Shown: positions 48,128-57,576 of the stretch, in pieces | Layout: each line of letters begins with the position of its first letter | Numbering within the stretch: position 1 is the first letter of the stretch | Assembly (NCBI GenBank): GCA_014268975.2 | Contig: CP077096.1 | Span: 3,013,501 to 3,077,500, forward strand | Direction: 5' to 3' | Origin: Pseudomonas wayambapalatensis | GTDB lineage: Bacteria > Pseudomonadota > Gammaproteobacteria > Pseudomonadales > Pseudomonadaceae | Length of the DNA stretch: 64,000 nucleotides | The notes under the pieces: model-generated | What the model saw: the letters and a program-made list of their open reading frames with translations, nothing else | What the model was told of the DNA's origin: nothing | Database searches by the model: none | Translations under genes and position numbers: made by a program

Positions 48128-48727
48128 TCATGCGCCATGCCCCGCCTTCGGCCGCAGCCCCGTATCGCCCATGCGCGGGCGCCCGGGTTCGGCCGCACTC
48201 AGCGGCGGACACTCCACCATCGATGCCATGCAACGCCTGGCAAGTGCCTGGTACTCCTGAGTGCCGCGCTGCTTCCAGGCGAACTCCTCGTCGCTCAGTG
48301 CACGCCTGACCTGGGCCGGCGAGCCCACCACCAGGCTCTGCGCCTCGCAGGTGAAGCCCGCCTTGACGAATGCCGTGGCCGCAACGATGCAGCGTGGCGC
48401 GATGTGCGCACCATCCATCACCACCGCATTCATGCCTATCAGCGCATCCGCCCCCACTCGGCACCCATGCAGCACTGCTCCATGGCCAACATGACCATTG
48501 CGCTCGATGACCGTGTCACCACCCGGAAAGCCATGCATCACGCAGGTGTCCTGCAGATTGGCGCCCTCCTCAAGGACGATGCGCCCGAAGTCGCCCCGCA
48601 ACGCAGCGAGAGGCCCGACATAACAGCCGGGGCCGACGATCACATCGCCGATCAGTACGGCACCGGGGTGGACATAGGCGGTGGGATGGACCACGGGGGT
48701 CAAGCCGTCGAGGCGATAGCAGGGCAT
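48128..48727 (-). CDS. paaY: Left-handed beta-helix thioesterase of the phenylacetate pathway
   Basis: This 199-aa hexapeptide-repeat protein of the gamma-carbonic anhydrase type contains HPTAYVHPGAVLIGDVIVG, NLQDTCVMHGFPGGDTVIE and NGHVGHGAVLHGCRVG, with the His ligands of the metal site. PaaY hydrolyses dead-end CoA thioesters such as 2-hydroxycyclohepta-1,4,6-triene-1-formyl-CoA and so protects the pathway. It forms a divergent unit paaYX opposite paaF. Start MPCYRLDGLTPVVHP is standard. Confidence 0.93.
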   Translation of the reverse strand: MPCYRLDGLTPVVHPTAYVHPGAVLIGDVIVGPGCYVGPLAALRGDFGRIVLEEGANLQDTCVMHGFPGGDTVIERNGHVGHGAVLHGCRVGADALIGMNAVVMDGAHIAPRCIVAATAFVKAGFTCEAQSLVVGSPAQVRRALSDEEFAWKQRGTQEYQALARRCMASMVECPPLSAAEPGRPRMGDTGLRPKAGHGA

Positions 48728-48765
48728 GGGAGCGACTCAATGTGATTCGTGACGTTAGATGATCA

Positions 48766-48813
48766 TGTATCACTTCAAGCGAGTCAGTCAATTTCGAAAT
48801 GGCTGTATCGCTT
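48766..48813. promoter_or_regulatory. Two TGTATCRCTT motifs in the paaY/paaF intergenic region
   Basis: TGTATCACTT (48766-48775) and TGTATCGCTT (48804-48813) resemble the CGTATCGCTT half of the candidate PaaX operators at paaF and paaA. They lie 39-77 bp upstream of paaY, so PaaX may control its own divergent unit. Confidence 0.4.
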
Positions 48814-48905
48814 TGTGATCCGCCCTGCGCACCCACCGCAAGCCAGAACAAATCCCTATGTGCAAAGGGTCTCCAATAGCCTCACCGATCACCACTGAAT
48901 GTTTA

Positions 48906-48959
48906 GATACGCCAATCTAATTTTGATATTGATATTTCGTATCGCTTTGAGCCTATACT
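48906..48959 (+). promoter_or_regulatory. Candidate PaaX operator and promoter of paaF
   Basis: GATACG (48906-48911) and CGTATC (48938-48943) are inverted arms starting exactly 32 bp apart; the paaA promoter has the same arrangement. A likely -10 TATACT lies at 48954-48959, with TTGATA at 48929-48934 as a possible -35, so a bound repressor would cover the -35 region. Confidence 0.6.
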
Positions 48960-49034
48960 TGCGCCACCACTGCAACCGATTCCAAGAACTGGCCGGCCCT
49001 GACCGGCGCCAAACGTGCAGCCTGAGGTACCACC

Positions 49035-49808
49035 ATGCCAAGCAACCTCGTTGTGCAGGCCCCGGCGGACGGTGTCCGCCTGATCACCCTGCACCGCCCG
49101 CAAGCCCTCAACGCCCTGAATACCGAGCTGCTGGCAGAACTCGCCAACGAACTCGACGCCGCTGCCCACGACGAACACACCCGCGCGGTGGTCATCACCG
49201 GCAATCGCAAGGCCTTTGCCGCCGGCGCCGATATCAACGAGATGGCCGAGCGCGATCTGGTCGGCATCCTCAACGATCCCCGCGTCGCCCACTGGCAACG
49301 CATCGCCGCCTTCCCCAAGCCCCTGATCGCCGCCGTCAACGGCTTCGCCCTGGGCGGTGGCTGCGAGCTGGTGATGTGCGCCGATATCGTGATCGCCGGG
49401 GCCGACGCACGCTTCGGCCAACCAGAGATCAACCTCGGCATCATCCCCGGCGCGGGTGGCACCCAGCGCCTGCTTCGCGCGGTCGGCAAGCCCCTGGCCA
49501 TGCAACTGGTGCTCACCGGCGAAACCCTCGATGCCCGCCACGCCTTGCAGGCCGGGTTGATCAGCGAAATGACCCAGCCCGAACTGACCGTCGAACGCGC
49601 CCTGCAGGTGGCCCGTAGCATCGCGCAAAAGGCGCCCCTGGCCGTGCGCCTGGCCAAAGAGGCCCTGCTCAAGGCCCAGGATACGGACCTCGCCAGCGGC
49701 CTGCGCTTCGAACGACATGCCTTCACCCTGCTGGCCGGCACTGCCGACCGCGACGAAGGCATCCGCGCCTTCCAGGAAAAACGCCCGGCCAACTTCATCG
49801 GCCGCTGA
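49035..49808 (+). CDS. paaF: 2,3-Dehydroadipyl-CoA hydratase (enoyl-CoA hydratase)
   Basis: This is a 257-aa crotonase. LHRPQALNALNTELLAELA, KAFAAGADINEMAERD and FALGGGCELVMCADIVIAG form the oxyanion-hole segments, and PEINLGIIPGAGGTQRL carries the catalytic Glu. It hydrates 2,3-dehydroadipyl-CoA in the lower, beta-oxidation-like part of phenylacetate degradation. First gene of paaFGHIJK, behind the GATACG/CGTATC operator. Confidence 0.95.
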   Translation: MPSNLVVQAPADGVRLITLHRPQALNALNTELLAELANELDAAAHDEHTRAVVITGNRKAFAAGADINEMAERDLVGILNDPRVAHWQRIAAFPKPLIAAVNGFALGGGCELVMCADIVIAGADARFGQPEINLGIIPGAGGTQRLLRAVGKPLAMQLVLTGETLDARHALQAGLISEMTQPELTVERALQVARSIAQKAPLAVRLAKEALLKAQDTDLASGLRFERHAFTLLAGTADRDEGIRAFQEKRPANFIGR

Positions 49809-49845
49809 ACCACTCGATTCCACCGACTGACGGAGCGCGCTTGCC

Positions 49846-50637
49846 ATGAGCTTCCAGCACATCCTGTTTTCCATCGAGGACGGCGTCGCCCTCCTCTCGC
49901 TCAACCGCCCCGAGCAACTCAACAGTTTCAACGCCGACATGCACCTCGAGGTGCGCGAGGCCCTCAAGCAGGTGCGCCAGAGCGCGCAGGCGCGGGTGCT
50001 GCTGCTGACCGGCGAGGGCCGGGGCTTCTGCGCCGGCCAGGACCTGTCCGATCGCAATGTCGCCCCCGGCGCCGAGCGCCCCGACCTGGGTCATTCGATC
50101 GAGCAGTTCTACAACCCGCTGATCCGCAGCCTGCGCGACTTGCCGATGCCAGTGATCTGCGCGGTCAACGGCGTGGCCGCCGGCGCCGGCGCCAATATTC
50201 CACTGGCCTGCGACCTGGTGCTGGCCGCCCGCTCGGCCAGCTTCATCCAGGCGTTCTGCCGCATCGGCCTGATTCCGGATTCCGGCGGCACCTGGCTGCT
50301 GCCGCGGCTGGTCGGCATGGCCCGCGCCAAAGCCCTGGCCATGCTGGGTGAGCGCCTGAGCGCCGAACAGGCCGAGCAATGGGGGCTGATTCACCGCGTG
50401 GTGGACGATGCCGAGCTGCGCGACGAAGCACTGCGCCTGGCGCGGCACCTGGCCGCTCAGCCCACCTATGGCCTGGCACTGATCAAGCGCAGCCTCAACG
50501 CAAGCTTCGACAACAGTTTCGACCAGCAACTGACGCTCGAGCGCGACCTGCAACGCCTGGCGGGGCGCAGCGACGACTACCGCGAAGGCGTCAGCGCCTT
50601 CATGGAAAAACGTACGCCGACGTTCAAGGGGTGCTGA
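49846..50637 (+). CDS. paaG: 1,2-Epoxyphenylacetyl-CoA isomerase
   Basis: This is a 263-aa crotonase-fold isomerase: LSLNRPEQLNSFNADMHLEV, GEGRGFCAGQDLSDR, and FIQAFCRIGLIPDSGGTWLLP, where the Asp replaces one hydratase Glu as expected for PaaG. It turns ring-1,2-epoxyphenylacetyl-CoA into oxepin-CoA and also acts on later double-bond isomers. It lies 37 bp after paaF. Confidence 0.95.
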   Translation: MSFQHILFSIEDGVALLSLNRPEQLNSFNADMHLEVREALKQVRQSAQARVLLLTGEGRGFCAGQDLSDRNVAPGAERPDLGHSIEQFYNPLIRSLRDLPMPVICAVNGVAAGAGANIPLACDLVLAARSASFIQAFCRIGLIPDSGGTWLLPRLVGMARAKALAMLGERLSAEQAEQWGLIHRVVDDAELRDEALRLARHLAAQPTYGLALIKRSLNASFDNSFDQQLTLERDLQRLAGRSDDYREGVSAFMEKRTPTFKGC

Positions 50638-50638
50638 G

Positions 50639-52156
50639 ATGAGCGCCTTGCACATTGACGCTCAGGTTGCGGTGATCGGTGCTGGCGCCATGGGTGCCGG
50701 CATTGCCCAGGTTGCAGCCCAGGCCGGGCATCCAGTCCGGCTTTATGACAATCGCCCGGGCGCTGCAGCGCAGGCCATCGACGGCATCGCCCGGCAATTG
50801 GCGCGCCAGGTGGAAAAAGGCAAGCTGAGCGCCTGTGAGCGCGAGCTGATCACTGCCCGCCTGCAACCTGCCGAGTCCCTCGAGGCCTTGGCCGATGCAG
50901 CGCTGGTGATCGAGGCGATCGTGGAAAACCTCGAGATCAAGCAGCAACTGCTGCACCAGCTCGAAGCCCTCTGCGCAGAAACCTGCATCCTCGCCAGCAA
51001 CACCTCGTCGTTGTCGATTACCCGCCTGGCAGCGAGGCTTGCTCGTCCCGGGCAAGTGGTCGGCATGCATTTCTTCAATCCCGCACCCTTGATGGCGTTA
51101 GTGGAAGTCGTGTCGGGGCTTGCGACCGAACCGGCCGTGGCCGATACGCTGTACGACACCGCCAAGGCCTGGGGCAAGCAGCCGGTGCATGCGCGCTCCA
51201 CCCCTGGTTTCATCGTCAATCGCGTAGCCCGTCCGTTCTACGCCGAGAGCCTGCGCCTGCTGCAGGAAGGCGCAGCCGACTGCGCGACCCTCGATGCACT
51301 GTTGCGCGAGGCCGGCGGGTTCCGCATGGGCGCGTTCGAACTCACCGACCTAATCGGCCACGACGTCAACTACGCCGTCACCTGCTCGGTGTTCGACGCC
51401 TACTACGGGGATTTGCGCTTCCAACCCTCGCAGGTACAGAAGGAACTGGTGGCAGCCGGGCGCCTGGGACGCAAGAGCGGCCAGGGTTTCCATGACTACC
51501 GCGAGGGCGCCGAACGCCCGCAGCCTGCCGAATTGCGCAGCGCTGCCGAGGTCACGCGCTGCGTGGTCGAGGGCGACCTCGGCGTCATGCAGCCGCTGGT
51601 GCAACGCCTGAGCGCCAGCGGCATGGAGCTAACCCAGCGCGCCGGCCAGGGCTTGCTGCGCATTGGCGACGCCACCCTGGCCCTGTCCGACGGTCGCCTG
51701 GCCAGCCAGCGCGCCCGCGACGACGGCCTGCAGAATCTGGTGCTGATCGACCTCGCCCTGGACTACAGCAGCGCTACCCGCATCGCCATCACCTGGGCCA
51801 GGAGCACCACGATCGAAGCTCGCGATCAGGTTGTCGCACTGCTCCAGCGCGCCGGGTTCACCGTCAGCGCCCTGGCTGATCTGCCGGGGCTCGCCGTGCT
51901 GCGCACGGTGGCCATGCTCGCCAACGAAGCCGCCGATGCCGTGCTGCAAGGCGTCGCCTCGGCGGCCGACATCGACCTGGCCATGTGCGCCGGGGTCAAT
52001 TATCCACTGGGGCCGCTGGCCTGGGCCGACCGCATGGGCCTTACCCACACGTTGCGCACCCTCGAACACCTGCAACAGGCCTACGGCGAAGAACGCTATC
52101 GCCCTTCCCTGCTGTTGCGCCGCACCCATGCCGAAGGAGGCCGCCTGCATGACTGA
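50639..52156 (+). CDS. paaH: 3-Hydroxyadipyl-CoA dehydrogenase
   Basis: This 505-aa protein has an N-terminal NAD-binding loop VIGAGAMGAGIAQVAAQAG. The catalytic His is in VVGMHFFNPAPLMALVEVV and the conserved Asn in SLSITRLAARLARPG. Two HCDH C-domains follow (GFIVNRVARPFYAESLRL; LPGLAVLRTVAMLANEAADA). The double C-domain length is usual for PaaH. It oxidises 3-hydroxyadipyl-CoA to 3-oxoadipyl-CoA. It begins one base after paaG stops and overlaps paaI by 8 bp. Confidence 0.95.
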   Translation: MSALHIDAQVAVIGAGAMGAGIAQVAAQAGHPVRLYDNRPGAAAQAIDGIARQLARQVEKGKLSACERELITARLQPAESLEALADAALVIEAIVENLEIKQQLLHQLEALCAETCILASNTSSLSITRLAARLARPGQVVGMHFFNPAPLMALVEVVSGLATEPAVADTLYDTAKAWGKQPVHARSTPGFIVNRVARPFYAESLRLLQEGAADCATLDALLREAGGFRMGAFELTDLIGHDVNYAVTCSVFDAYYGDLRFQPSQVQKELVAAGRLGRKSGQGFHDYREGAERPQPAELRSAAEVTRCVVEGDLGVMQPLVQRLSASGMELTQRAGQGLLRIGDATLALSDGRLASQRARDDGLQNLVLIDLALDYSSATRIAITWARSTTIEARDQVVALLQRAGFTVSALADLPGLAVLRTVAMLANEAADAVLQGVASAADIDLAMCAGVNYPLGPLAWADRMGLTHTLRTLEHLQQAYGEERYRPSLLLRRTHAEGGRLHD

Positions 52157-52604
52157 CACACCTCGCACGCCCGAAGCGCTGGCCCGCGCCTGTGCCAATG
52201 CCATGTACGCCCGTGACCCTGCGACCCAAGGCATGGGCATCGAACTGCTCGAGGCCGACCCCGGCAGCGCCACGGTGCGCATGACCGTGCGCGCCGACAT
52301 GATCCAGGGCCACGGCACCTGCCACGGCGGCTTTCTCTTCGCCCTGGCCGATTCGGCATTCGCCTTTGCCTGCAACAGCCACGACGAGGCCACCGTGGCC
52401 CTGGGCTGCAGCATCGATTATGTGGCCCCGGCGCTGCTCGGCGACCAGTTGACCGCCACCGCCCACGAAGTGGTGCGCAAGAGCCGCACCGGCCTCTACG
52501 ACGTGCGCCTGGAAAACCAGCGTGGCGAGCTGGTGGCGCTGTTCCATGGCAAGTCCTACAAGTTGCGCGGCAGCGTGCTGACGCAGGAGACGCAAGATGA
52601 CTGA
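52149..52604 (+). CDS. paaI: Acyl-CoA thioesterase PaaI (hot-dog fold)
   Basis: This 151-aa protein contains [27 protein letters not shown], the PaaI-type hot-dog helix with catalytic Asp, and then [19 protein letters not shown]. It hydrolyses stalled hydroxyphenylacetyl-CoA intermediates to free CoA. Start 52149 lies inside the paaH end (overlap of 8 bp) with AAGGAGG upstream; the stop overlaps paaJ by 8 bp, so translation is coupled. Confidence 0.95.
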   Translation: MTDTPRTPEALARACANAMYARDPATQGMGIELLEADPGSATVRMTVRADMIQGHGTCHGGFLFALADSAFAFACNSHDEATVALGCSIDYVAPALLGDQLTATAHEVVRKSRTGLYDVRLENQRGELVALFHGKSYKLRGSVLTQETQDD

Positions 52605-53817
52605 ACCGACCCTCAACGACGCCCTGATCATCGACGCCGTACGCACCCCCATCGGCCGCTACGGCGGCGCCCTGAGCAGCGTGCGTGCCGACGACCTGGC
52701 GGCGATCCCGATCAAGGCATTGATCGCCCGCCATCCAGAGCTGGACTGGCACGCCATAGACGATGTGATCCTCGGCTGCGCCAACCAGGCCGGCGAAGAC
52801 AACCGCAACGTTGCGCACATGGCGACGCTGCTGGCCGGGCTGCCTGTCGAGGTGCCGGGCACCACCCTCAACCGCCTGTGCGGCTCGGGCCTGGACGCCA
52901 TCGGCAACGCCGCCCGTGCCCTGCGCTGTGGCGAGGCCGGGCTGATGCTGGCCGGCGGCGTCGAATCCATGTCCCGCGCCCCCTTCGTCATGGGCAAGGC
53001 CGAGCAGGCCTTCGGCCGCAGTGCGCAACTGTTCGACACCACCATCGGTTGGCGCTTCGTCAACACCCTGATGAAAGCGCAATACGGCATCGATTCGATG
53101 CCCGAGACCGCCGAGAACGTTGCCGAGCAGTTCGGCATCTCGCGCGCCGACCAGGACGCCTTTGCCCTGCGCAGCCAGCACAAGGCTGCCGCCGCCCAGG
53201 CCAATGGCCGCCTGGCGCGCGAAATCGTCCCGGTCGAGATCGCCCAGCGCAAGGGCCCGGCCAAGGTGGTCGAACAGGATGAGCACCCGCGCGGCGACAC
53301 CACCCTGGAGCAATTGGCGCGCCTTGGCACGCCGTTTCGCGAAGGTGGCAGCGTCACCGCCGGCAACGCGTCGGGTGTCAACGACGGTGCTTGCGCACTG
53401 CTGCTGGCCAGCAGCAGCGCAGCCAGCCGCCATGGCCTGAAGGCGCGCGGGCGGATCGTCGGCATGGCCGCAGCCGGAGTCGAGCCGCGCATCATGGGCA
53501 TCGGCCCGGTGCCAGCGACGCGCAAAGTGCTGGAACTGACCGGCCTTGCCCTGGCCGACATGGATGTGATCGAGCTCAACGAAGCCTTCGCCGCCCAAGG
53601 GCTGGCAGTGCTGCGCGAGCTGGGCGTTGCCGACGACGATCCACGGGTCAACCCCAACGGTGGCGCCATCGCCCTGGGTCATCCGCTGGGCATGAGTGGC
53701 GCACGGCTGGTCACCACTGCCCTGCACGAACTGGAGCTGACCGGCGGGCGCTACGCCCTGTGCACCATGTGCATCGGCGTCGGCCAGGGCATCGCCATGG
53801 TGATCGAGCGCCTTTGA
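52597..53817 (+). CDS. paaJ: 3-Oxoadipyl-CoA / 3-oxo-5,6-dehydrosuberyl-CoA thiolase
   Basis: This 406-aa thiolase has the nucleophilic Cys in [19 protein letters not shown], the His in [19 protein letters not shown] and the second Cys in [12 protein letters not shown]. It performs the two thiolytic steps of the pathway, giving acetyl-CoA and finally succinyl-CoA. The gene is coupled to paaI. Confidence 0.95.
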   Translation: MTEPTLNDALIIDAVRTPIGRYGGALSSVRADDLAAIPIKALIARHPELDWHAIDDVILGCANQAGEDNRNVAHMATLLAGLPVEVPGTTLNRLCGSGLDAIGNAARALRCGEAGLMLAGGVESMSRAPFVMGKAEQAFGRSAQLFDTTIGWRFVNTLMKAQYGIDSMPETAENVAEQFGISRADQDAFALRSQHKAAAAQANGRLAREIVPVEIAQRKGPAKVVEQDEHPRGDTTLEQLARLGTPFREGGSVTAGNASGVNDGACALLLASSSAASRHGLKARGRIVGMAAAGVEPRIMGIGPVPATRKVLELTGLALADMDVIELNEAFAAQGLAVLRELGVADDDPRVNPNGGAIALGHPLGMSGARLVTTALHELELTGGRYALCTMCIGVGQGIAMVIERL

Positions 53818-53928
53818 GGCACCTCGACCAACGGACCGCGACCCACGCTGCAACGGGCAGTATGCTGCCCACCATGACACTCACGGCCCCTCGACGGGCC
53901 GGCGTACAAGAACAACTCGAGTGAAGCC

Positions 53929-55248
53929 ATGAACATGTACCACGATGCCGAACGCGCCCTGCTTGACCCCATGGAAACCGCCAGTGTCGACGCCCTGCGC
54001 CAGCACCAGCTCGAACGCCTGCGCTGGAGCCTGCGCCACGCCTACGACAAGGTGCCGCTGTACCGCCAGCGTTTCGACGCCTGCGGCGCCCACCCGGACG
54101 ACCTGAAGTCGCTCGAAGACCTGTCGCGTTTCCCCTTCACCGGCAAGAGCGACCTGCGTGACAACTACCCTTACGGCATGTTCGCCGTCCCCCAGGAGGA
54201 AGTGGTACGCCTGCACGCCTCCAGCGGCACCACGGGCAAGCCCACGGTGGTCGGGTACACCCAGAACGATATCGACACCTGGGCCAACGTGGTCGCCCGT
54301 TCGATCCGCGCCGCAGGCGGACGCAAGGGCGACAAGGTGCATGTCTCCTATGGCTACGGCCTGTTCACCGGTGGCCTGGGCGCTCACTACGGCGCCGAGC
54401 GCCTGGGCTGCACAGTGATCCCCATGTCCGGCGGCCAGACCGAGAAGCAGGTGCAGCTGATCCGCGACTTCCAGCCCGACATCATCATGGTCACGCCGTC
54501 GTACATGCTCAACCTGGCCGACGAGATCGAACGCCAGGGCATCGACCCCAACGACCTCAAGCTGCGCCTGGGCATCTTCGGTGCCGAACCCTGGACCGAC
54601 GAGCTGCGCCGCTCCATCGAACAACGCCTGGGCATCAATGCCCTGGACATCTATGGCCTGTCGGAAATCATGGGGCCGGGCGTGGCCATGGAGTGCATCG
54701 AGACCAAGGACGGCCCGACCATCTGGGAAGACCATTTCTATCCCGAGATCATCGACCCGGTGTCTGGCGAGGTCCTGCCGGACGGGCAACTGGGCGAGCT
54801 GGTGTTCACGTCACTGAGCAAGGAAGCGCTACCGATGGTGCGCTACCGCACCCGCGACCTGACCCGCCTGCTGCCCGGCACGGCACGGCCGATGCGGCGG
54901 ATCGGCAAGATCACCGGGCGCAGCGACGACATGCTGATCATCCGCGGGGTCAATGTGTTCCCCACGCAGATCGAAGAGCAGGTGCTGAAAATAAAACAGC
55001 TTTCCGAGCTTTACGAGATTCATCTGTATCGCAATGGCAATCTCGATAGTGTGGAAGTGCACGTGGAGTTACGTGCCGACAGCCAGTACCTGGACGACGC
55101 TACGCGCAAGGCGCTTGTGGGTGAGCTGAGCAAGCAGATCAAGACCTACATCGGCATCAGCACGCAGATTCGCCTGCAGCCCTGCGGGACGCTGAAGCGC
55201 TCCGAGGGCAAGGCTTGCCACGTCTACGACAAACGGTTGGCCAGCTGA
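53929..55248 (+). CDS. paaK: Phenylacetate-CoA ligase
   Basis: This 439-aa AMP-forming ligase begins MNMYHDAERALLDPMETASV. ATP-binding motif LHASSGTTGKPTVVGYT and DIYGLSEIMGPGVAMEC follow, then RTRDLTRLLPGTARPMRRIGK and IIRGVNVFPTQIEE, as in PaaK enzymes. It activates phenylacetate to phenylacetyl-CoA, the first step and the inducer of the regulon. Last gene before a terminator at 55273, so paaFGHIJK is one transcription unit. Confidence 0.96.
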   Translation: MNMYHDAERALLDPMETASVDALRQHQLERLRWSLRHAYDKVPLYRQRFDACGAHPDDLKSLEDLSRFPFTGKSDLRDNYPYGMFAVPQEEVVRLHASSGTTGKPTVVGYTQNDIDTWANVVARSIRAAGGRKGDKVHVSYGYGLFTGGLGAHYGAERLGCTVIPMSGGQTEKQVQLIRDFQPDIIMVTPSYMLNLADEIERQGIDPNDLKLRLGIFGAEPWTDELRRSIEQRLGINALDIYGLSEIMGPGVAMECIETKDGPTIWEDHFYPEIIDPVSGEVLPDGQLGELVFTSLSKEALPMVRYRTRDLTRLLPGTARPMRRIGKITGRSDDMLIIRGVNVFPTQIEEQVLKIKQLSELYEIHLYRNGNLDSVEVHVELRADSQYLDDATRKALVGELSKQIKTYIGISTQIRLQPCGTLKRSEGKACHVYDKRLAS

Positions 55249-55272
55249 CTTTCGATTCGGCTGCCTTTTTCT

Positions 55273-55300
55273 GCCCCGGCCTTGTCCGGGGCTTTTTTTT
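55273..55300 (+). terminator. Rho-independent terminator after paaK
   Basis: GCCCCGG and CCGGGGC pair around a six-base loop and are followed by eight T residues, 25 bp after the paaK stop. Confidence 0.92.
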
Positions 55301-55313
55301 GCGCCGTATTTGC

Positions 55314-55400
55314 CGGCCCTATCGCGGGACGAGCCCGCTCCCACTGACTCCAGGATCAGCGAGCCGCCTGTGGGAGCGGGCTCGTCCCGCGATAGGGCCG
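55314..55400. repeat. Paired P. putida-type REP element (31-bp perfect arms)
   Basis: Arms 55314-55344 and 55370-55400 are exact reverse complements around a 25-bp loop. Core GCGGGACGAGCCCGCTCCCA is the P. putida REP. The pair lies between the paaK terminator and the paaA promoter. Confidence 0.92.
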
Positions 55401-55423
55401 CAACGTGATACACAATTTAATCC

Positions 55424-55470
55424 GATACATTGTTTTTATGTTTGATGTTGTGTCGCGTATCGCTTATAAA
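55424..55470 (+). promoter_or_regulatory. Candidate PaaX operator and promoter of paaA
   Basis: GATACA (55424-55429) and CGTATC (55456-55461) have the same 32-bp start-to-start distance as at paaF and share the following GCTT. -35 TTGATG (55442-55447) and -10 TATAAA (55465-55470) are 17 bp apart, so the operator overlaps the promoter. Confidence 0.62.
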
Positions 55471-55511
55471 GAACTCCATGCCCCAACCACCCCTGAGGCG
55501 GGAGCCCGAAC

Positions 55512-56501
55512 ATGTACGCACAGCTAGTCGAAACCGGCGTCAAACGTGTCAAGTCACTGGAAGAGATGTCGCCCGAAGAGCGCCACTTCCAGGAGAAGAT
55601 CGACGCCGAGATCAAGATCGAACCGAAAAACTGGATGCCCGAGGCCTATCGCCAGACCCTGATTCGCCAGATCTCCCAGCACGCCCATTCGGAAATCGTC
55701 GGCATGCTCCCCGAGGGCAATTGGGTCACCCGCGCCCCGAGCCTCAAGCGCAAGCTGCAGTTGATGGCCAAGATCCAGGACGAAGCCGGCCACGGCCTGT
55801 ACCTGTACAGCGCCATGGAGACCCTCGGCGCCGACCGCGACGAAGAGATCGCCAAGCTGCACAGCGGCAAGGCCAAGTACTCGAGCATCTTCAACTACCC
55901 GACCCTGAGCTGGGCCGACATGGGCGCGGTGGGCTGGCTGGTCGACGGGGCGGCGATCGTCAACCAGGTGGTACTGCAGCGCACCTCCTACGGCCCCTAC
56001 TCGCGCGCGATGATCCGTATCTGCAAGGAAGAGAGCTTCCATCAGCGCCAAGGCTACGAACTGCTGCTGACCATGATGCGCCACGGCACCCAGGCGCAGA
56101 AGGACATGGTCCAGGACGCGATCAATCGCCTGTGGTGGCCCTCGCTGATGATGTTCGGCCCCAGCGACGAACACTCCCCCAACAGCGCGCAGTCGATGGC
56201 CTGGAAGATCAAGCGCCAGACCAACGACGAACTGCGCCAGCGCTTCATCGACCAGACCGTACCGCAGCTCGAACTGCTCGGCTGCACCGCCCCTGACCCG
56301 GAACTGAAGTGGAACGCCGAACGCGGCCACTACGACTTCGGTGAAATCCAGTGGGACGAATTCTACGAAGTGATCAAGGGCAACGGCCCCTGCAACCAGG
56401 AGCGGGTGGCCACCCGTCGCCAGGCCATCGAAGACGGTGCCTGGGTACGCGAGGCCGCCGTGGCCTATGCGCGCAAGCAACAGAACAAGAACGCCGCCTG
56501 A
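55512..56501 (+). CDS. paaA: Phenylacetyl-CoA 1,2-epoxidase catalytic subunit alpha
   Basis: This 329-aa di-iron protein contains [23 protein letters not shown] with the E-x-x-H metal motif, and [17 protein letters not shown] with the second E-x-x-H. It is the ferritin-like catalytic subunit of the ring 1,2-epoxidase PaaABCE, which oxidises phenylacetyl-CoA with O2 and NADPH-derived electrons. First gene of paaABCDE. GGCGGGAG lies upstream of ATG 55512. Confidence 0.97.
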   Translation: MYAQLVETGVKRVKSLEEMSPEERHFQEKIDAEIKIEPKNWMPEAYRQTLIRQISQHAHSEIVGMLPEGNWVTRAPSLKRKLQLMAKIQDEAGHGLYLYSAMETLGADRDEEIAKLHSGKAKYSSIFNYPTLSWADMGAVGWLVDGAAIVNQVVLQRTSYGPYSRAMIRICKEESFHQRQGYELLLTMMRHGTQAQKDMVQDAINRLWWPSLMMFGPSDEHSPNSAQSMAWKIKRQTNDELRQRFIDQTVPQLELLGCTAPDPELKWNAERGHYDFGEIQWDEFYEVIKGNGPCNQERVATRRQAIEDGAWVREAAVAYARKQQNKNAA

Positions 56502-56527
56502 AGCGGCGACCGATGCGGAGATCGAAC

Positions 56528-56809
56528 ATGTCTGTCTGGACCCTCTACGAAGTATTCGTGCGCAGCAAGCACGGCCTGAACCACAAGCACGTGGGCAGTG
56601 TGCATGCCGCCGACGCGGCCATGGCCATCGAGAATGCCCGTGAGCTGTACACCCGGCGCAGCGAAGGCGTGAGCCTGTGGGTGGTGCCTTCGGCGCTGAT
56701 CACCGCCTCTTCGCCTGACGAAAAAGACCCGCTGTTCGCCCCTTCGGACGACAAGGTCTATCGCCATGCCAGCTTCTACGAGCTGCCTGACGAAGTCGGA
56801 CACATGTGA
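56528..56809 (+). CDS. paaB: Phenylacetyl-CoA epoxidase subunit B
   Basis: This 93-aa protein has WTLYEVFVRSKHGLNHKHVGSVHA and SLWVVPSALITASSPDEKDPLF, conserved in PaaB. It bridges two PaaAC heterodimers in the epoxidase. It lies 26 bp after paaA with GGAG upstream. The end is separated by 8 bp from the paaC start. Confidence 0.96.
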   Translation: MSVWTLYEVFVRSKHGLNHKHVGSVHAADAAMAIENARELYTRRSEGVSLWVVPSALITASSPDEKDPLFAPSDDKVYRHASFYELPDEVGHM

Positions 56810-56817
56810 GGCCCCAC

Positions 56818-57576
56818 ATGCACAACGACGATCTGATCCCCTACCTGCTGCTGCTCGGTGACAGCGCCCTGATCCAGGGCCAGCGCCTGTGCGAATGGTG
56901 TGGCCACGCCCCGGCACTGGAAGAAGAGCTGGCGCTGATGAATGTCGGCCTCGACCTGGTCGGCCAGGCGCGCAACTGGCTGGAGTACGCCGCCGAACTG
57001 CTCGACGACGGCCGCGATGCCGACGCCCTGGCGTTTCGCCGTGACGAGCGCGCCTTCCACAACCTGCTGCTGGTCGAGCAACCGAACGGCGATTTTGCCG
57101 TGACCATGACCAAGCAGTTCCTCTACGACGCCTGGCACCTGGCGATGCTCGAGGGCCTGTGCGCCTCCAGCGATCCGCGCATCGCCGGCATCGCGGCCAA
57201 AGCGCTCAAGGAGGTCACCTATCACCTGCGTCGCTCCGCTGAGTGGGTGCAGCGCCTGGGGGGTGGCACTGACGAAAGCCGTCGCCGCATGCTCGCGGCG
57301 ATCCCGGCACTGTGGCGCTTCACGGTAGAACTGAGCCAGGGCAGTGAAAGCGAGACGCGCCTGGCCGCCGCGGGTATTGCCGCCGACCCGGCGCAGGTGG
57401 GTCAAGCCTGGCTTGCCCAGGTCAGCGCCGTGTTCGCCTCGGTCGAGCTGCCGCAGCCCACGCCTGCCAGCCATTTCTACCTGAGCGGTCGCAAGGGACT
57501 GCACACCGAACACCTGGGCCTGCTGCTGGCCGAGATGCAGTTCCTGCCACGAGCCTACCCCGATGCGACCTGGTGA
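56818..57576 (+). CDS. paaC: Phenylacetyl-CoA epoxidase structural subunit C
   Basis: This 252-aa ferritin-like protein begins MHNDDLIPYLLLLGDSALIQ. CGHAPALEEELALMNVGLDLVGQARNWL and AMTK-type helices around KQFLYDAWHLAMLEGL follow. It is the structural partner of PaaA and lacks a complete di-iron site in the family. I prefer ATG 56818 (GAGG upstream) over GTG 56806, which overlaps paaB. It overlaps paaD by 14 bp. Confidence 0.95.
   Translation: MHNDDLIPYLLLLGDSALIQGQRLCEWCGHAPALEEELALMNVGLDLVGQARNWLEYAAELLDDGRDADALAFRRDERAFHNLLLVEQPNGDFAVTMTKQFLYDAWHLAMLEGLCASSDPRIAGIAAKALKEVTYHLRRSAEWVQRLGGGTDESRRRMLAAIPALWRFTVELSQGSESETRLAAAGIAADPAQVGQAWLAQVSAVFASVELPQPTPASHFYLSGRKGLHTEHLGLLLAEMQFLPRAYPDATW

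Noticed and set aside
48051..48464. Upstream extension of the paaX frame to 445 aa
   Set aside because: The extra residues are antisense of paaY; PaaX family length fits a start at 48050.
48903..53880. Minus-strand frames of 286-594 codons opposite paaF to paaJ
   Set aside because: Shadows produced by GC-rich third positions of the paa genes.
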